NCBI GenBank assembly: GCA_018261735.1
Contig: JAGTRM010000002.1
Coordinates: forward strand, 110,493-174,492
Source of the DNA: Pseudomonadota bacterium
Lineage (GTDB): Bacteria > Pseudomonadota > Gammaproteobacteria > Burkholderiales > Chitinibacteraceae
Reading direction: 5' to 3'
Length of the DNA stretch: 64,000 bases
Both the position numbers and the translations under genes were made by a program. This document shows positions 54,319 to 63,964 of the stretch, piece after piece; position 1 is the stretch's first letter, and every line of letters starts with the position of its first letter. The notes beneath the pieces are model-generated. The model ran no database searches. It saw only the letters and a list, made by a program, of their open reading frames with translations, and was not told the DNA's origin.

Positions 54319-55287
54319 TCAGTGATTGCGTTCGATGGCGATACGCGGCAACGCGGCCAGCGCCTGGCGCTGGGGCGAATCGGGCAGGCATTGCAGGCAT
54401 TCCAGTGCGCGCCGGGCTTCGGTCTGGGCCACTTGGCGCGAATAGTCCAGTGCGCCAGTCGCGGCAATGGCTTCCAGCACTTGCGGCAGCAGTTCGCGGT
54501 CGGCTTGCTCCAGTGCATTGCGCACGGCGCCTGCCTGTGCGGCCGTGCCTTCGCGCATGGCGTGGATCAGCGGCAGCGTTGCCTTGCCCTCGGCCAGATC
54601 GTCGCCCAGATTCTTGCCGATTTCCTCGGTCTTGCCGGAGTAGTCGAGCACGTCATCAATGATCTGGAACGCCGCGCCCAAGTGCAGACCATACTGCGCG
54701 AGCTGCGCTTCGGTGTGCGCGTCCGCCTCGCATAGGATCGCGCCCAGCCGGGCCGAGGCCTCGAACAGTTTGGCCGTCTTGTAGTGGATCACCTTGAGGT
54801 AGCCGGCTTCATCGAGGCTGGTGTTGCCGATGTTCATCAGTTGCAGCACTTCGCCTTCGGCGATGATATTGGTCGCATCGGCCATCACTTCCATGATGCG
54901 CATCGAACCCGCACTCACCATCATCTGGAAGGCGCGGGTGTAAAGGAAATCGCCCACCAGCACGCTGGCGGCATTGCCGAACAGCGCATTGGCGGTCTGG
55001 TTGCCGCGGCGCAGGGCGGATTCATCGACCACGTCGTCGTGCAGCAGGGTCGAGGTGTGGATCAGTTCGACCATCGCGGCGAGCTGGTGATGGCGCGTGC
55101 CACGATAGCCGAGCGCGCCGGCCGACAGCAGCAGCACTTGCGGACGCAGGCGTTTGCCGCCGGCGCCGATGATGTATTCCGCAACCTGGCCGATCAGGGC
55201 AACTTCGGAGTGCAGACTGGTGCGGATCAAATCATCGACGGCCCGCATTTCTTCTGACAGCACTGTTTTGACAAACTCGATCGACAC
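54319..55287 (-). CDS. ispB: Octaprenyl (polyprenyl) diphosphate synthase
   Basis: 322 residues, trans-prenyltransferase. The first aspartate-rich motif is LLHDDVVDESALRRG (DDxxD) and the second is FQIIDDVLDYSG. KRLRPQVLLLSAGALGY and YIGAGGKRLRP-type N-terminal residues are as in IspB. It makes the octaprenyl side chain of ubiquinone or menaquinone. It is divergent from rplU-rpmA-obg, a very common proteobacterial arrangement. Chain length is inferred. Confidence 0.95.
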   Translation of the reverse strand: MSIEFVKTVLSEEMRAVDDLIRTSLHSEVALIGQVAEYIIGAGGKRLRPQVLLLSAGALGYRGTRHHQLAAMVELIHTSTLLHDDVVDESALRRGNQTANALFGNAASVLVGDFLYTRAFQMMVSAGSMRIMEVMADATNIIAEGEVLQLMNIGNTSLDEAGYLKVIHYKTAKLFEASARLGAILCEADAHTEAQLAQYGLHLGAAFQIIDDVLDYSGKTEEIGKNLGDDLAEGKATLPLIHAMREGTAAQAGAVRNALEQADRELLPQVLEAIAATGALDYSRQVAQTEARRALECLQCLPDSPQRQALAALPRIAIERNH

Positions 55288-55392
55288 GCGATGGCCCCGC
55301 CGTAATGGTTATTAAATATGCAACTAAGCCCTGCATGGTAGCAGAATCACCGGCACTACGCTTTGCCCGGGCGGTAAAACGAAGTTAAGCTA

Positions 55393-55421
55393 TTGACGCA
55401 AATGGATTTGCAGCGTAGTAT
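55393..55421 (+). promoter_or_regulatory. Sigma-70 promoter of rplU-rpmA
   Basis: TTGACG, 17-bp spacer, TAGTAT. The predicted start is near 55428, giving a leader of about 80 nt before rplU. Confidence 0.7.
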
Positions 55422-55509
55422 CGCCGGCTCCCCGCATTCCGTTGCGGGTTTATCGCATTCGCGTTAGGCGCGAATGCTTTGGGTGACTCTGAATTTATTG
55501 GAGCTTGTT

Positions 55510-55821
55510 ATGTATGCAGTCGTAAAAACCGGTGGCAAGCAGTACAAAGTTGCAATCGGCGAAAAACTTAAAGTAGAACAGATTACTGCAGACATCGACA
55601 GCCAGATCGTACTGAATGAAGTATTGATGGTGGCAGACGGTGAATCGGTAACTATTGGCGCCCCGCTGGTTGCGGGCGCTACGATCAAGGCCACCGTGGT
55701 TTCCCACGGCCGTGGCGAAAAGGTCCGCATCTTCAAGATGCGCCGTCGCAAGCACTATCAAAAGCGTCAAGGCCATCGCCAGAACTACACCGAAATCCGC
55801 ATTGACGAAATCGTCAAGTAA
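55510..55821 (+). CDS. rplU: Ribosomal protein L21 (bL21)
   Basis: 103 residues from the ATG at 55510. It starts [25 protein letters not shown], the family hallmark, and has VGAKGEKV-type C-terminal residues: [21 protein letters not shown], with the RNA-binding basic cluster typical of L21. It is the first gene of the rplU-rpmA pair and is part of the 50S subunit. Confidence 0.98.
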   Translation: MYAVVKTGGKQYKVAIGEKLKVEQITADIDSQIVLNEVLMVADGESVTIGAPLVAGATIKATVVSHGRGEKVRIFKMRRRKHYQKRQGHRQNYTEIRIDEIVK

Positions 55822-55839
55822 TCACTAGGAGCTTTTGAC

Positions 55840-56121
55840 ATGGCACACAAAAAAGCTGGTGGTAGTTCCCGGAACGGTCGCGACTCCCACTCGAAACGTC
55901 TTGGTATCAAGGTTTACGGCGGCGAGCTGATCAATGCCGGTTCCATCATCGTGCGTCAGCGCGGTACCGAATTCCATCCGGGCGAAAACGTCGGCATGGG
56001 CAAGGACCACACCCTGTTCGCGCTGGTTGATGGCTACGTGCAGTACACCATCAAGGGCGCGCAAAAGCGCCGCACCGTAGTGGTTACCCCCTACGAAGGC
56101 GAAGTGATCGTCGCCGCTTAA
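55840..56121 (+). CDS. rpmA: Ribosomal protein L27 (bL27)
   Basis: 93 residues. [22 protein letters not shown] at the N-terminus is diagnostic; this flexible tail reaches the peptidyl transferase centre. It is followed by VKVYGG-type residues ([33 protein letters not shown]). It starts 18 bp after rplU with an AGGAG site. An intrinsic terminator follows at 56143. Confidence 0.98.
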   Translation: MAHKKAGGSSRNGRDSHSKRLGIKVYGGELINAGSIIVRQRGTEFHPGENVGMGKDHTLFALVDGYVQYTIKGAQKRRTVVVTPYEGEVIVAA

Positions 56122-56142
56122 GCGGGTCGAGCTTTGCTGTTC

Positions 56143-57394
<1,252 letters not shown>

Positions 57395-57410
57395 ATTACA
57401 GGCTGCCAAT

Positions 57411-57445
57411 AAAAATCCCCAGTCGCTGCCTGGGGATTTTTGTTT
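57411..57445. terminator. Bidirectional terminator between obg and the COG4315 lipoprotein gene
   Basis: AAAAATCCCCAG-TCGCTGC-CTGGGGATTTTT: the stem carries A/T runs on both sides, so it can serve the convergent genes on both strands. Confidence 0.85.
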
Positions 57446-57468
57446 CATGAGGATAGCTGAATACCGGT

Positions 57469-57840
57469 TCAGGGTTTGACGATCCACCAGACGTCGCCGA
57501 CGCCTTCACCGGTTTTGTCGCCGGGCTTCTTGTCCTTGATCCAGTAGTAGAGCGGTTTGCCCTTGTAGGCCCACATTTGCTTGCCATCATCGCGCGTGAC
57601 CAGCGAGTAATCGCCGCTGGCCTTGGCGCCCGGTTCAGCATAGAAGGGCGGCCAATTGACGGCGCATTTGTCGTAGCACGTGCTTTTGCCGGTGCTGTCC
57701 TTGTCGAAAATGTAAAGCGTCATCCCGTTGGGGCCAACCAGCATCCCGTCGGCAACACGGGCAGGGTCGACGGCATAGCCCTTGCCGGCGCAGGCGGTAA
57801 GCAGTGCCGCGGCAACCAGTGAATAATAAAATGAACGCAT
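57469..57840 (-). CDS. COG4315-type secreted lipoprotein
   Basis: 123 residues from the ATG at 57840. Lipobox LLTAC with Cys17. It has the YxxD-type repeat of the family: GPNGMTLYIFDKDSTGKSTCYDKCAVNWPPF, then the second unit DDGKQMWAYKGKPLYYWIKDKKPGD, and ends VWWIVKP. Two cysteines (STCYDKC) may bind metal or form a disulfide. The function of the family is not established. It is divergent from the condensin operon with a 170-bp shared upstream region. Confidence 0.82.
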   Translation of the reverse strand: MRSFYYSLVAAALLTACAGKGYAVDPARVADGMLVGPNGMTLYIFDKDSTGKSTCYDKCAVNWPPFYAEPGAKASGDYSLVTRDDGKQMWAYKGKPLYYWIKDKKPGDKTGEGVGDVWWIVKP

Positions 57841-57971
57841 GATGAAATCCCTTCCTTGGATGGGTACAACACCAGTATGTGATCCGGCTTTATTGGCAAT
57901 ACTTGCCATTCGCAATAAATCGGATGAACGGTTTATGGTGTGAATCCGGTTTTCCCCAATCCTGCCGGCCC

Positions 57972-57980
57972 TGCGATAAT
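57972..57980 (+). promoter_or_regulatory. Extended -10 promoter of the mksFEB operon
   Basis: TGCGATAAT fits TGn-TATAAT with one mismatch, 31 bp before the predicted start codon of the first gene. No clear -35. Confidence 0.4.
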
Positions 57981-58010
57981 CCGGGCTGGATTAAATTGAT
58001 TTCAAACTTG

Positions 58011-59276
58011 ATGCAAAACGATTCGTTGCTTGGCGATTTTTTCAAATCCGGCTTCAACCCGCTGGAGCTGAATGGTGTGGCGAGCCTGCTGCATGCGCGC
58101 CCTTTTCTCGATGCCTTCATCACGCTGTTTCGCGGCGGCGAGGACGAGGTTTTGGTGCGGCTGCTGATCCTGCGCGAAATCGGTGCCCGCGCCGATATGC
58201 CGCGCTGGTCGCGCAAGGAGCTCGATGCTCATTTTGCCTACCTGAACCCGATCAAGCTCGATACGGTGCTCAAGCGCCTGAGCGAGAACAATCTGCTGGT
58301 CTGGGACAGCGACGAGCAGCTGTACGATCTGGCCGAAACCGGCCGCGTGGCGTTGGCTGCGTTGTCGACGCTGCTGCAGTTTGCAGAAGGCGATGCCGAG
58401 CTGGGCTATCTCACCGCGCAGGTCGCCGCCGGCCAGACGATGGGCCGTGTTTCACATGAAACATTGCAACATCTGCTGGCGCGCCTGAACGAGTTGTATC
58501 GGGCCTTCGAAGAGGCGCTGGAATCGCAGTCGGAATTCCGGATTCGTAGCGCACAAGCCAGGCTTGAGAGTGTGTGGCAGTGGGTGCAAAAAGGCACTGA
58601 TGTGATGCGCATGATTCTGGAAGACGACACGCTGGATCTGGTGACGCTGAACCAGGCGCAGGCCATTGCTTATGCGCAAAGCCGCATGCTGCGGCTGACC
58701 GGCGTTTTCCAGCGCCGATTATCCGAGCTGGCCGGGCAGCGCGTTCATCTTGGTCAATCAGGCTTGACCTCGACCAACGTGGCAGATTGGCTGCGCCATC
58801 AATCGCAGGAACTTCTGGCTGAACTTGGCCGCGATCTGTTGAGCTTCCATCCGGAACCGCTGTTTGTGACTTCGGATGAGTTGCTGGATGTGGCTGAGTT
58901 CGAACTGGTCGAGCGTGACCGGCCCGAACAGAATGTTTCCGGCTTGCCATCCAGTGATGCCGCGCCGCTGACCAGTGAACTCGAAGCCGAGCGTTTGCTG
59001 GAAGCGGAAGCGCTGCATGAGGAGCTTTCGCAACTTGTTGGTGATACCCCGCTGGCCGATGTGGTGCTGGCCGATACCTATAACCAGACCGCATATCGCT
59101 TGTCGCTGCTCGCTTTGCTGGGTGATGCGGATGCGGCAACCGAAGTGAGCGTGGTCGCCGATCTGGTACGCTTGCCGCTGCGGCTGGAAACCGAAGACGT
59201 ACTCGATTATCCCGATCACCCCGAAGTGGCTGCCATTACGCGCGGCACATTGAGTGGAACTCGTAGCCTGGGTTAG
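58011..59276 (+). CDS. mksF: Condensin-like subunit MksF / JetA type
   Basis: 421 residues from the ATG at 58011 (weak ribosome site). Nearly all-helical. It opens LLGDFFKSGFNPLELNGVASLLHARPFLDAFITLF and has a winged-helix-like segment WSRKELDAHFAYLNPIKLDTVLKRLSENNLLVWDSDEQLYDL (about 65-107), then a long helical region (about 115-300). This is the expected build of the kleisin-like subunit of MksBEF and Wadjet JetABC complexes. It is first in an operon followed by an MksE/JetB-size protein and an SMC-like ATPase. Its last codons (RSLG) and stop lie within a REP hairpin. Assigned mainly from operon structure. Confidence 0.68.
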   Translation: MQNDSLLGDFFKSGFNPLELNGVASLLHARPFLDAFITLFRGGEDEVLVRLLILREIGARADMPRWSRKELDAHFAYLNPIKLDTVLKRLSENNLLVWDSDEQLYDLAETGRVALAALSTLLQFAEGDAELGYLTAQVAAGQTMGRVSHETLQHLLARLNELYRAFEEALESQSEFRIRSAQARLESVWQWVQKGTDVMRMILEDDTLDLVTLNQAQAIAYAQSRMLRLTGVFQRRLSELAGQRVHLGQSGLTSTNVADWLRHQSQELLAELGRDLLSFHPEPLFVTSDELLDVAEFELVERDRPEQNVSGLPSSDAAPLTSELEAERLLEAEALHEELSQLVGDTPLADVVLADTYNQTAYRLSLLALLGDADAATEVSVVADLVRLPLRLETEDVLDYPDHPEVAAITRGTLSGTRSLG

Positions 59277-59297
59277 CCATGAAATGGCTAACCCGGG
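59263..59297 (+). repeat. REP-like element (GTAG plus hairpin), copy 2, overlapping the mksF stop codon
   Basis: GTAG (59263-59266) followed by the stem CCTGGGTTAGCCAT / ATGGCTAACCCGGG with loop GAA. The only mismatch, T against G at the third position, is also present in the copy at 18891. The TAG stop of mksF (59274-59276) is inside the left arm. Confidence 0.7.
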
Positions 59298-59315
59298 TTG
59301 AATTAAAAGGTTTTT

Positions 59316-59975
59316 ATGGATCAAGCCCAACAAATTTTACTGGCGCGTCTTTTGGCGCATCGTTTTATTCCCCGTCGCGATCCGCTCGCTCGCCGTGTGT
59401 TGGTCGACGAATCTTTCCGCGAAACCCTGACCCATAAACTGGATGAAATGGGCTTGGTGCTGCTGGAAAATCCCTATGCGGAATATATTGCCATCGGCCT
59501 TAAACCGGAGATGAATGACTGGGTGTTCGGCGAAGGCGAGAACTGGCTGACCAACAATATGGGCCTGCCGCGTGATGCCGTGGCGCTGCTCATCGTCCTG
59601 TGGGCCCTGATTATTTTGCCCAAGCGCGAGCGCCAGATTGCTCGTTCGGATACGGTAGGCGATTCGCAATCCGACATGTTCGGCGCAGCCAAGCCGATCG
59701 CCCACGGCGAAGAAGTCGCTCCGGGCGTGCCGGAAGATGCGGTCTACGCTGATTTCGGCAAGAAGCTGGGCGGCAAGATTCGTTTTTCCAACAATCTGGT
59801 GCAGCTTACGCGGCTCGGGTTTTTCGTGCGTCGCAACAAGATGATCCATGAAGGGCCATTGTTGGATCTGATGATTGATTACAGCAAGCTGGCGCCGCGC
59901 ATTATCAATGGCGCGCTGGCGGACGTGCTGAAATTGAATGTGGATGCGGTGCTTGCGGATGGGGAGGAGGAGTAA
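59316..59975 (+). CDS. mksE: Condensin-like subunit MksE / JetB type
   Basis: 219 residues. It begins MDQAQQILLARLLAHRFIPRRDPLARRVLVDESFRETLTHKLDEMGLVLLENPYAEYIAIGL, a DUF4194-like two-winged-helix start, and has FSNNLVQLTRLGFFVRRNKMIHEGPLLDLMIDY near the C-terminus. Size and order agree with the small KITE subunit of MksBEF/JetABC, which bridges the kleisin and ATPase. A TTATTT-type gap of 39 bp with a REP hairpin separates it from mksF; its stop is immediately followed by the ATG of the ATPase. Confidence 0.7.
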   Translation: MDQAQQILLARLLAHRFIPRRDPLARRVLVDESFRETLTHKLDEMGLVLLENPYAEYIAIGLKPEMNDWVFGEGENWLTNNMGLPRDAVALLIVLWALIILPKRERQIARSDTVGDSQSDMFGAAKPIAHGEEVAPGVPEDAVYADFGKKLGGKIRFSNNLVQLTRLGFFVRRNKMIHEGPLLDLMIDYSKLAPRIINGALADVLKLNVDAVLADGEEE

Positions 59976-62813
59976 ATGTTTCAAATCCGTGAGCTGGAAA
60001 TGATCCACTGGGATTTTTGGCATGCCATCAAGGTGCCGCTGGATGCGCCGATTGTCACCATCGTCGGCCCGAACGGATCGGGCAAGACGACTTTGCTCGA
60101 TGCTCTGCGCACGCTGCTGGCGCTCAAGTGTTCCGGCAAGCGCGATTACAAACGCTATGTGCGCAACAACCGCGAAAACTTTGCCTGGTTGCGTGGCGTC
60201 GTCAGTAATCCCAAGCGGCACAGCGGCGGTTTGTTCCCTTACCTGTTTTTTCCGGCCACCACGCCGGAAGTCACGCTGTTTTGCCGCATCCGTCGCCAGG
60301 GTGGCGATTGGGTGCGCCAGTACGCGATTGCCGAGGGCAACGTCGCGCTGACCGCAGAAACCGAAGAATCCGTACTGTGGCTGGGCGTGAACGAATACAA
60401 GCGTCGCCTTGAGCAGGCAGGCCTGACCCCCGCCATTGCCGAGGTGCTGGCGCTGGAGCAGGGCGATACCGACAAGCTGTGTGAATACAGCCCGAAGACC
60501 CTGCTTGATCTGGTATTCCAGGTATTCGGCGACAAACAGGTTCTCGATAACTACAGCGAAGCCAAGCTGCGCCTGCGTGAAGCCGAAGGCGAGCTGACCA
60601 AGATGACAGCACAGCTATCGCAGCTGGGGCACGACGTGGAAACGCTGCGCCTGTGCGCCAACCGCTACCTGGAATGGCGGCGCTTGCAGGATGAAGTCAC
60701 CGCGATGGAATCCGAAATCATCCCGCGACTGGCTTACCTCGAAGCCCGCGAGCGCTATGTGAATCAACGACAGTATCTGAGGGCGAATGCTATTCCGTTG
60801 CTGCGCAAACAGCGTGTGATGCACTGTGAAGTGCAGCAAGCAGTGGGTTTGGCGAGTGATTCCTTGCAGGGTGCGCGCACGGCAGAACAACAGGCCGACA
60901 GGGCGTATCGCGATTGCGTGGAAAATCGCTTCAGTCAGGCGCGGGCGCAGGTGCAAGCCGCCGAAGCCTTGCTGAAAGAGCGTGAGCGTTTGCAGGCCGA
61001 GGTGCGCGAACAAGGCGGCGCCGATGCCGTGGTGATGGAAGAAACCCTGCGCGAAGCGCGCCGTGCCGAAAAGGGGCTGAATTCCGCCATTGCCGAGGCC
61101 ATGCTGGAGCAGGAAGATCTGGCGCGCACCCGTGCTGCGCTGGAAGTGGGCCATCAGCCAGTGCCGGATGATGTGGTACGAATCCAGAACGAACTTGATC
61201 TGGCCGGGATTGCACATGATCTGCTGCCGGAAATTGTCGAGGTGACCGATCCGGATTGGCAAGGTGCGGTCGAGGCGGTGCTGGCCGGGTATCGCCATAT
61301 CGTGCTGCTCAAAAAACCGGCAGATCGCGGCCAGGCCTGGAAAATCGGCCAGCGTTTGCGCTACCGGCATTTTATTGTTCCGGATCGCGCTGCTGTACCC
61401 AAGGCTGAACGAGGCTCGTTGCTGGAAGTTGTCGATTTCAAGTCTGATCCGCCAGCTTGGCTGGCGCGCACACTCAATCAGATTCAACGGGTGGATTCGG
61501 TGGCTGCGGGCGAACGTTTGGACGGTGACTGGATTACGCCGGATGGCTTCTTCCGTGAGCGGCGTGGCGCACGCGATATTTCGGTGCCAGCGCATCGGTT
61601 TGTGTTTGGCGAAGCGGCGCGCCAGGGACAGTTGGCGCAAACATTGAAACGCCAGCAGGCGCTGCACGAGGAGCTGCAAGCCATGCGTGCCCGGTTGGCA
61701 GCGGCATTGCAGCGGATTGGCGAGATGGAGGCGGGGTTGCGCGGCATTACTGCGGTGCAGCGTTTGGCGCTCAAACAGACTGAATACGATGAAGCCGCAG
61801 CGCAACTGCCGATTTTGCAACAGGCCGCCGCAGATCTTGGTGCTGAAGTTGAAGCGCTTAGCCAGGCCTTACGTCAGTGCAGAAGTGTCATGGATGATTG
61901 CGTGCGCCACGAGGAGGCGGCCAATGTATCCCTGCGCAATGCCGAGCGCGAATTGCAGTTAGCACTTTCGCAGTGTCAAGACGCTTTGCGGGAACGGCAG
62001 CGCCGATTGAATGAATCACTGGCTGCGCGCCAGCATTTCCCGTCATCATGGCTTGATGAAGAAAGTTTGCGAGCCTTGCAGCAGGAGCACGAAAGCGTGG
62101 CGCTGGCGCGCCGCCTTGCCGATGAAAAACGCAAGCATATCGAAGAGGGTGATTGGGAAACCGACGACACCATCGTGCAGCGCCGTGACAAGCTGATCGC
62201 CGATTATGCCGCGCTGGAGCGCGAAACCCAGAATCATCGCCAGGAAGTCGAGCGAACTGCCGCGCTGACTGATGATGCCCGTGCTGCTTATATCAACAAG
62301 CTGCGCGCCACGGTACGTGCTTATGGCAAGAACCTGCGCCATCTGGGCGAGCTGGCCGGAATTGGTGTCGAAGCCGACATGCCACACCTGGAAAACGACG
62401 ATATGGTGCTGGCACAGGCCGGTTTGTCCGCACGCTTCGATTTCGACCAGAAAGGCATGATGGGGATGAATGACGGTGAAGCGTCCGGTGGGCAGCAGGT
62501 GATGAAATCGCTGATTCTGCTGATTGGCTTGATGATGGACGAGACCAATCCATCCGGTTTCGTGTTTATTGACGAGCCGTTTGCCCATCTCGATATCTTT
62601 AACATCGATCGCGTTGGTGCCTTCCTGAAAGCCACGCAGGCGCAGTATCTGATCACTACGCCGCTGACGCACAACACCAATGTCTATGCGCCGTCCGAGC
62701 TGACGCTGACCACGCGCAAAAAACGTCCGGGTGAAACCTGGGCGCCGCTGATCCTGCAAACCCGTCGCCGCATTGATCTGCCGACCTCTCAAACCATAAG
62801 CGAGCCAGCATGA
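59976..62813 (+). CDS. mksB: SMC-like ATPase MksB / JetC type
   Basis: 945 residues. N-terminal Walker A GPNGSGKTTLLDALRTLL (31-48); long coiled coil from about 190; a hinge-like globular centre (about 410-530: VTDPDWQGAVEAVLAGYRHIVLL, RYRHFIVPDR); second coiled coil to about 800; C-terminal signature DGEASGGQQVMKSL (about 833-846) and Walker B plus D-loop FVFIDEPFAHLDIFN (about 863-877). It therefore has all elements of an ABC-type SMC ATPase. With MksF and MksE it would fold and extrude DNA, either for chromosome segregation or for plasmid restriction. No jetD/mksG nuclease gene follows; the next gene overlaps by 4 bp and is an rRNA methyltransferase. Confidence 0.78.
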   Translation: MFQIRELEMIHWDFWHAIKVPLDAPIVTIVGPNGSGKTTLLDALRTLLALKCSGKRDYKRYVRNNRENFAWLRGVVSNPKRHSGGLFPYLFFPATTPEVTLFCRIRRQGGDWVRQYAIAEGNVALTAETEESVLWLGVNEYKRRLEQAGLTPAIAEVLALEQGDTDKLCEYSPKTLLDLVFQVFGDKQVLDNYSEAKLRLREAEGELTKMTAQLSQLGHDVETLRLCANRYLEWRRLQDEVTAMESEIIPRLAYLEARERYVNQRQYLRANAIPLLRKQRVMHCEVQQAVGLASDSLQGARTAEQQADRAYRDCVENRFSQARAQVQAAEALLKERERLQAEVREQGGADAVVMEETLREARRAEKGLNSAIAEAMLEQEDLARTRAALEVGHQPVPDDVVRIQNELDLAGIAHDLLPEIVEVTDPDWQGAVEAVLAGYRHIVLLKKPADRGQAWKIGQRLRYRHFIVPDRAAVPKAERGSLLEVVDFKSDPPAWLARTLNQIQRVDSVAAGERLDGDWITPDGFFRERRGARDISVPAHRFVFGEAARQGQLAQTLKRQQALHEELQAMRARLAAALQRIGEMEAGLRGITAVQRLALKQTEYDEAAAQLPILQQAAADLGAEVEALSQALRQCRSVMDDCVRHEEAANVSLRNAERELQLALSQCQDALRERQRRLNESLAARQHFPSSWLDEESLRALQQEHESVALARRLADEKRKHIEEGDWETDDTIVQRRDKLIADYAALERETQNHRQEVERTAALTDDARAAYINKLRATVRAYGKNLRHLGELAGIGVEADMPHLENDDMVLAQAGLSARFDFDQKGMMGMNDGEASGGQQVMKSLILLIGLMMDETNPSGFVFIDEPFAHLDIFNIDRVGAFLKATQAQYLITTPLTHNTNVYAPSELTLTTRKKRPGETWAPLILQTRRRIDLPTSQTISEPA

Positions 62814-63964
62814 AACAACTCTTCCACTTTTTTGCTCCCTGTCCGCGCGGTCTGGAAGGCGTGCTGGCGCAGGAACTTGCTGCGCTCAAGGCCGAAAATG
62901 TCGCCGCGACCGATGGCGGCGTGTCCTTTAGTGGCTCGATGCTGACCATGATGCAGGCCAACCTGCATTCGCGTATCGCCAGCCGCATCCTGTGGAAACT
63001 GGCCGAGAAACCTTATCGCTCGGAAGACGACATTTTTCGCATGGCGCGCGATCTGGAATGGCCTGAGCTGTTCACGGTCGACAACACCATCAAGGTCAAC
63101 GTCACCGCGGTGAAATCACCGCTGCGCAGCCCGGAATTTGTCGGGCTCAAGGTTAAGGATGGTATCTGCGACCGCTTTCGCCTCAAGACCGGTTCGCGTC
63201 CGAGCGTCGATACACGCGAACCGGATATGCGCATCCACGCTTTCCTGACGGACCGCATGGCCACGCTCTACCTCGATACCTCGGGCGAGGCTCTATTCAA
63301 GCGCGGCTACCGACTGGAAGCGGGCGAAGCACCGCTGCGCGAAAATCTGGCTGCCGGGATTCTGGCGCTGACCGGCTGGCAACCGGGGCAAGCCCTGTAT
63401 GACCCGATGTGCGGGTCGGGCACTTTCCTGATCGAAGCGGCGATGATCGCGCGCAAGATTGCGCCGGGCCTGCGCCGCTCGTTCGCCTTCCAGCAATTCA
63501 GGATGCACGGCGACGAATCGTGGCAAAAGCTGCGCGGCGAAGCCAAGGCATCGGAAAATTGCGATACGTTTGCCATCCACGGTAGCGATGTGTCCAGCAC
63601 CGCGCTGGCGCATGCGCAGGAAAATCTCGAAACGGCCGGCATCGCCGATACGGTCGGCCTCAAGCAACTCAATGTCCTGGATGCCAAGCCAGTTGCCGAA
63701 TCCGGCATCTGGCTCTGCAATCCGCCCTATGGCGTGCGTCTGGATGAAAAGGAAAAGCTCGCCGCTTTCTATCCGCAGTGGGGCGATGTGCTGAAGCAAC
63801 GCTTCGCCGGCTGGCGGGCTTATTTCTTTACTGGCGATCTGGATCTGGCGAAGAAGATCGGTCTGAAAGCGAGCAAACGCACGGTCTTGTTCAATGGCGC
63901 GCTGGAGTGCCGCTTGTTCGAATACGAGTTGCGGGCGGGAAGCATGCGCGGGGATAAAAACTGA
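62810..63964 (+). CDS. rlmL: THUMP-domain 23S rRNA guanine-N2-methyltransferase, RlmL type
   Basis: 384 residues. N-terminal ferredoxin-like and THUMP region (PCPRGLEGVLAQELAALKAENV, MARDLEWPELFTVDNTIKV), then a SAM methyltransferase domain: LYDPMCGSGTFLIEAAMIA (motif I with upstream X), and catalytic NPPYGVRL. It matches the m2G2445 domain of RlmKL; the m7G2069 half (RlmK) is absent, which is usual outside gammaproteobacteria. Its ATG overlaps the stop of the SMC-like ATPase gene (ATGA), so it is translationally coupled to the condensin operon. 36 bp of plain sequence remain after it to the window end. Confidence 0.9.
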   Translation: MKQLFHFFAPCPRGLEGVLAQELAALKAENVAATDGGVSFSGSMLTMMQANLHSRIASRILWKLAEKPYRSEDDIFRMARDLEWPELFTVDNTIKVNVTAVKSPLRSPEFVGLKVKDGICDRFRLKTGSRPSVDTREPDMRIHAFLTDRMATLYLDTSGEALFKRGYRLEAGEAPLRENLAAGILALTGWQPGQALYDPMCGSGTFLIEAAMIARKIAPGLRRSFAFQQFRMHGDESWQKLRGEAKASENCDTFAIHGSDVSSTALAHAQENLETAGIADTVGLKQLNVLDAKPVAESGIWLCNPPYGVRLDEKEKLAAFYPQWGDVLKQRFAGWRAYFFTGDLDLAKKIGLKASKRTVLFNGALECRLFEYELRAGSMRGDKN

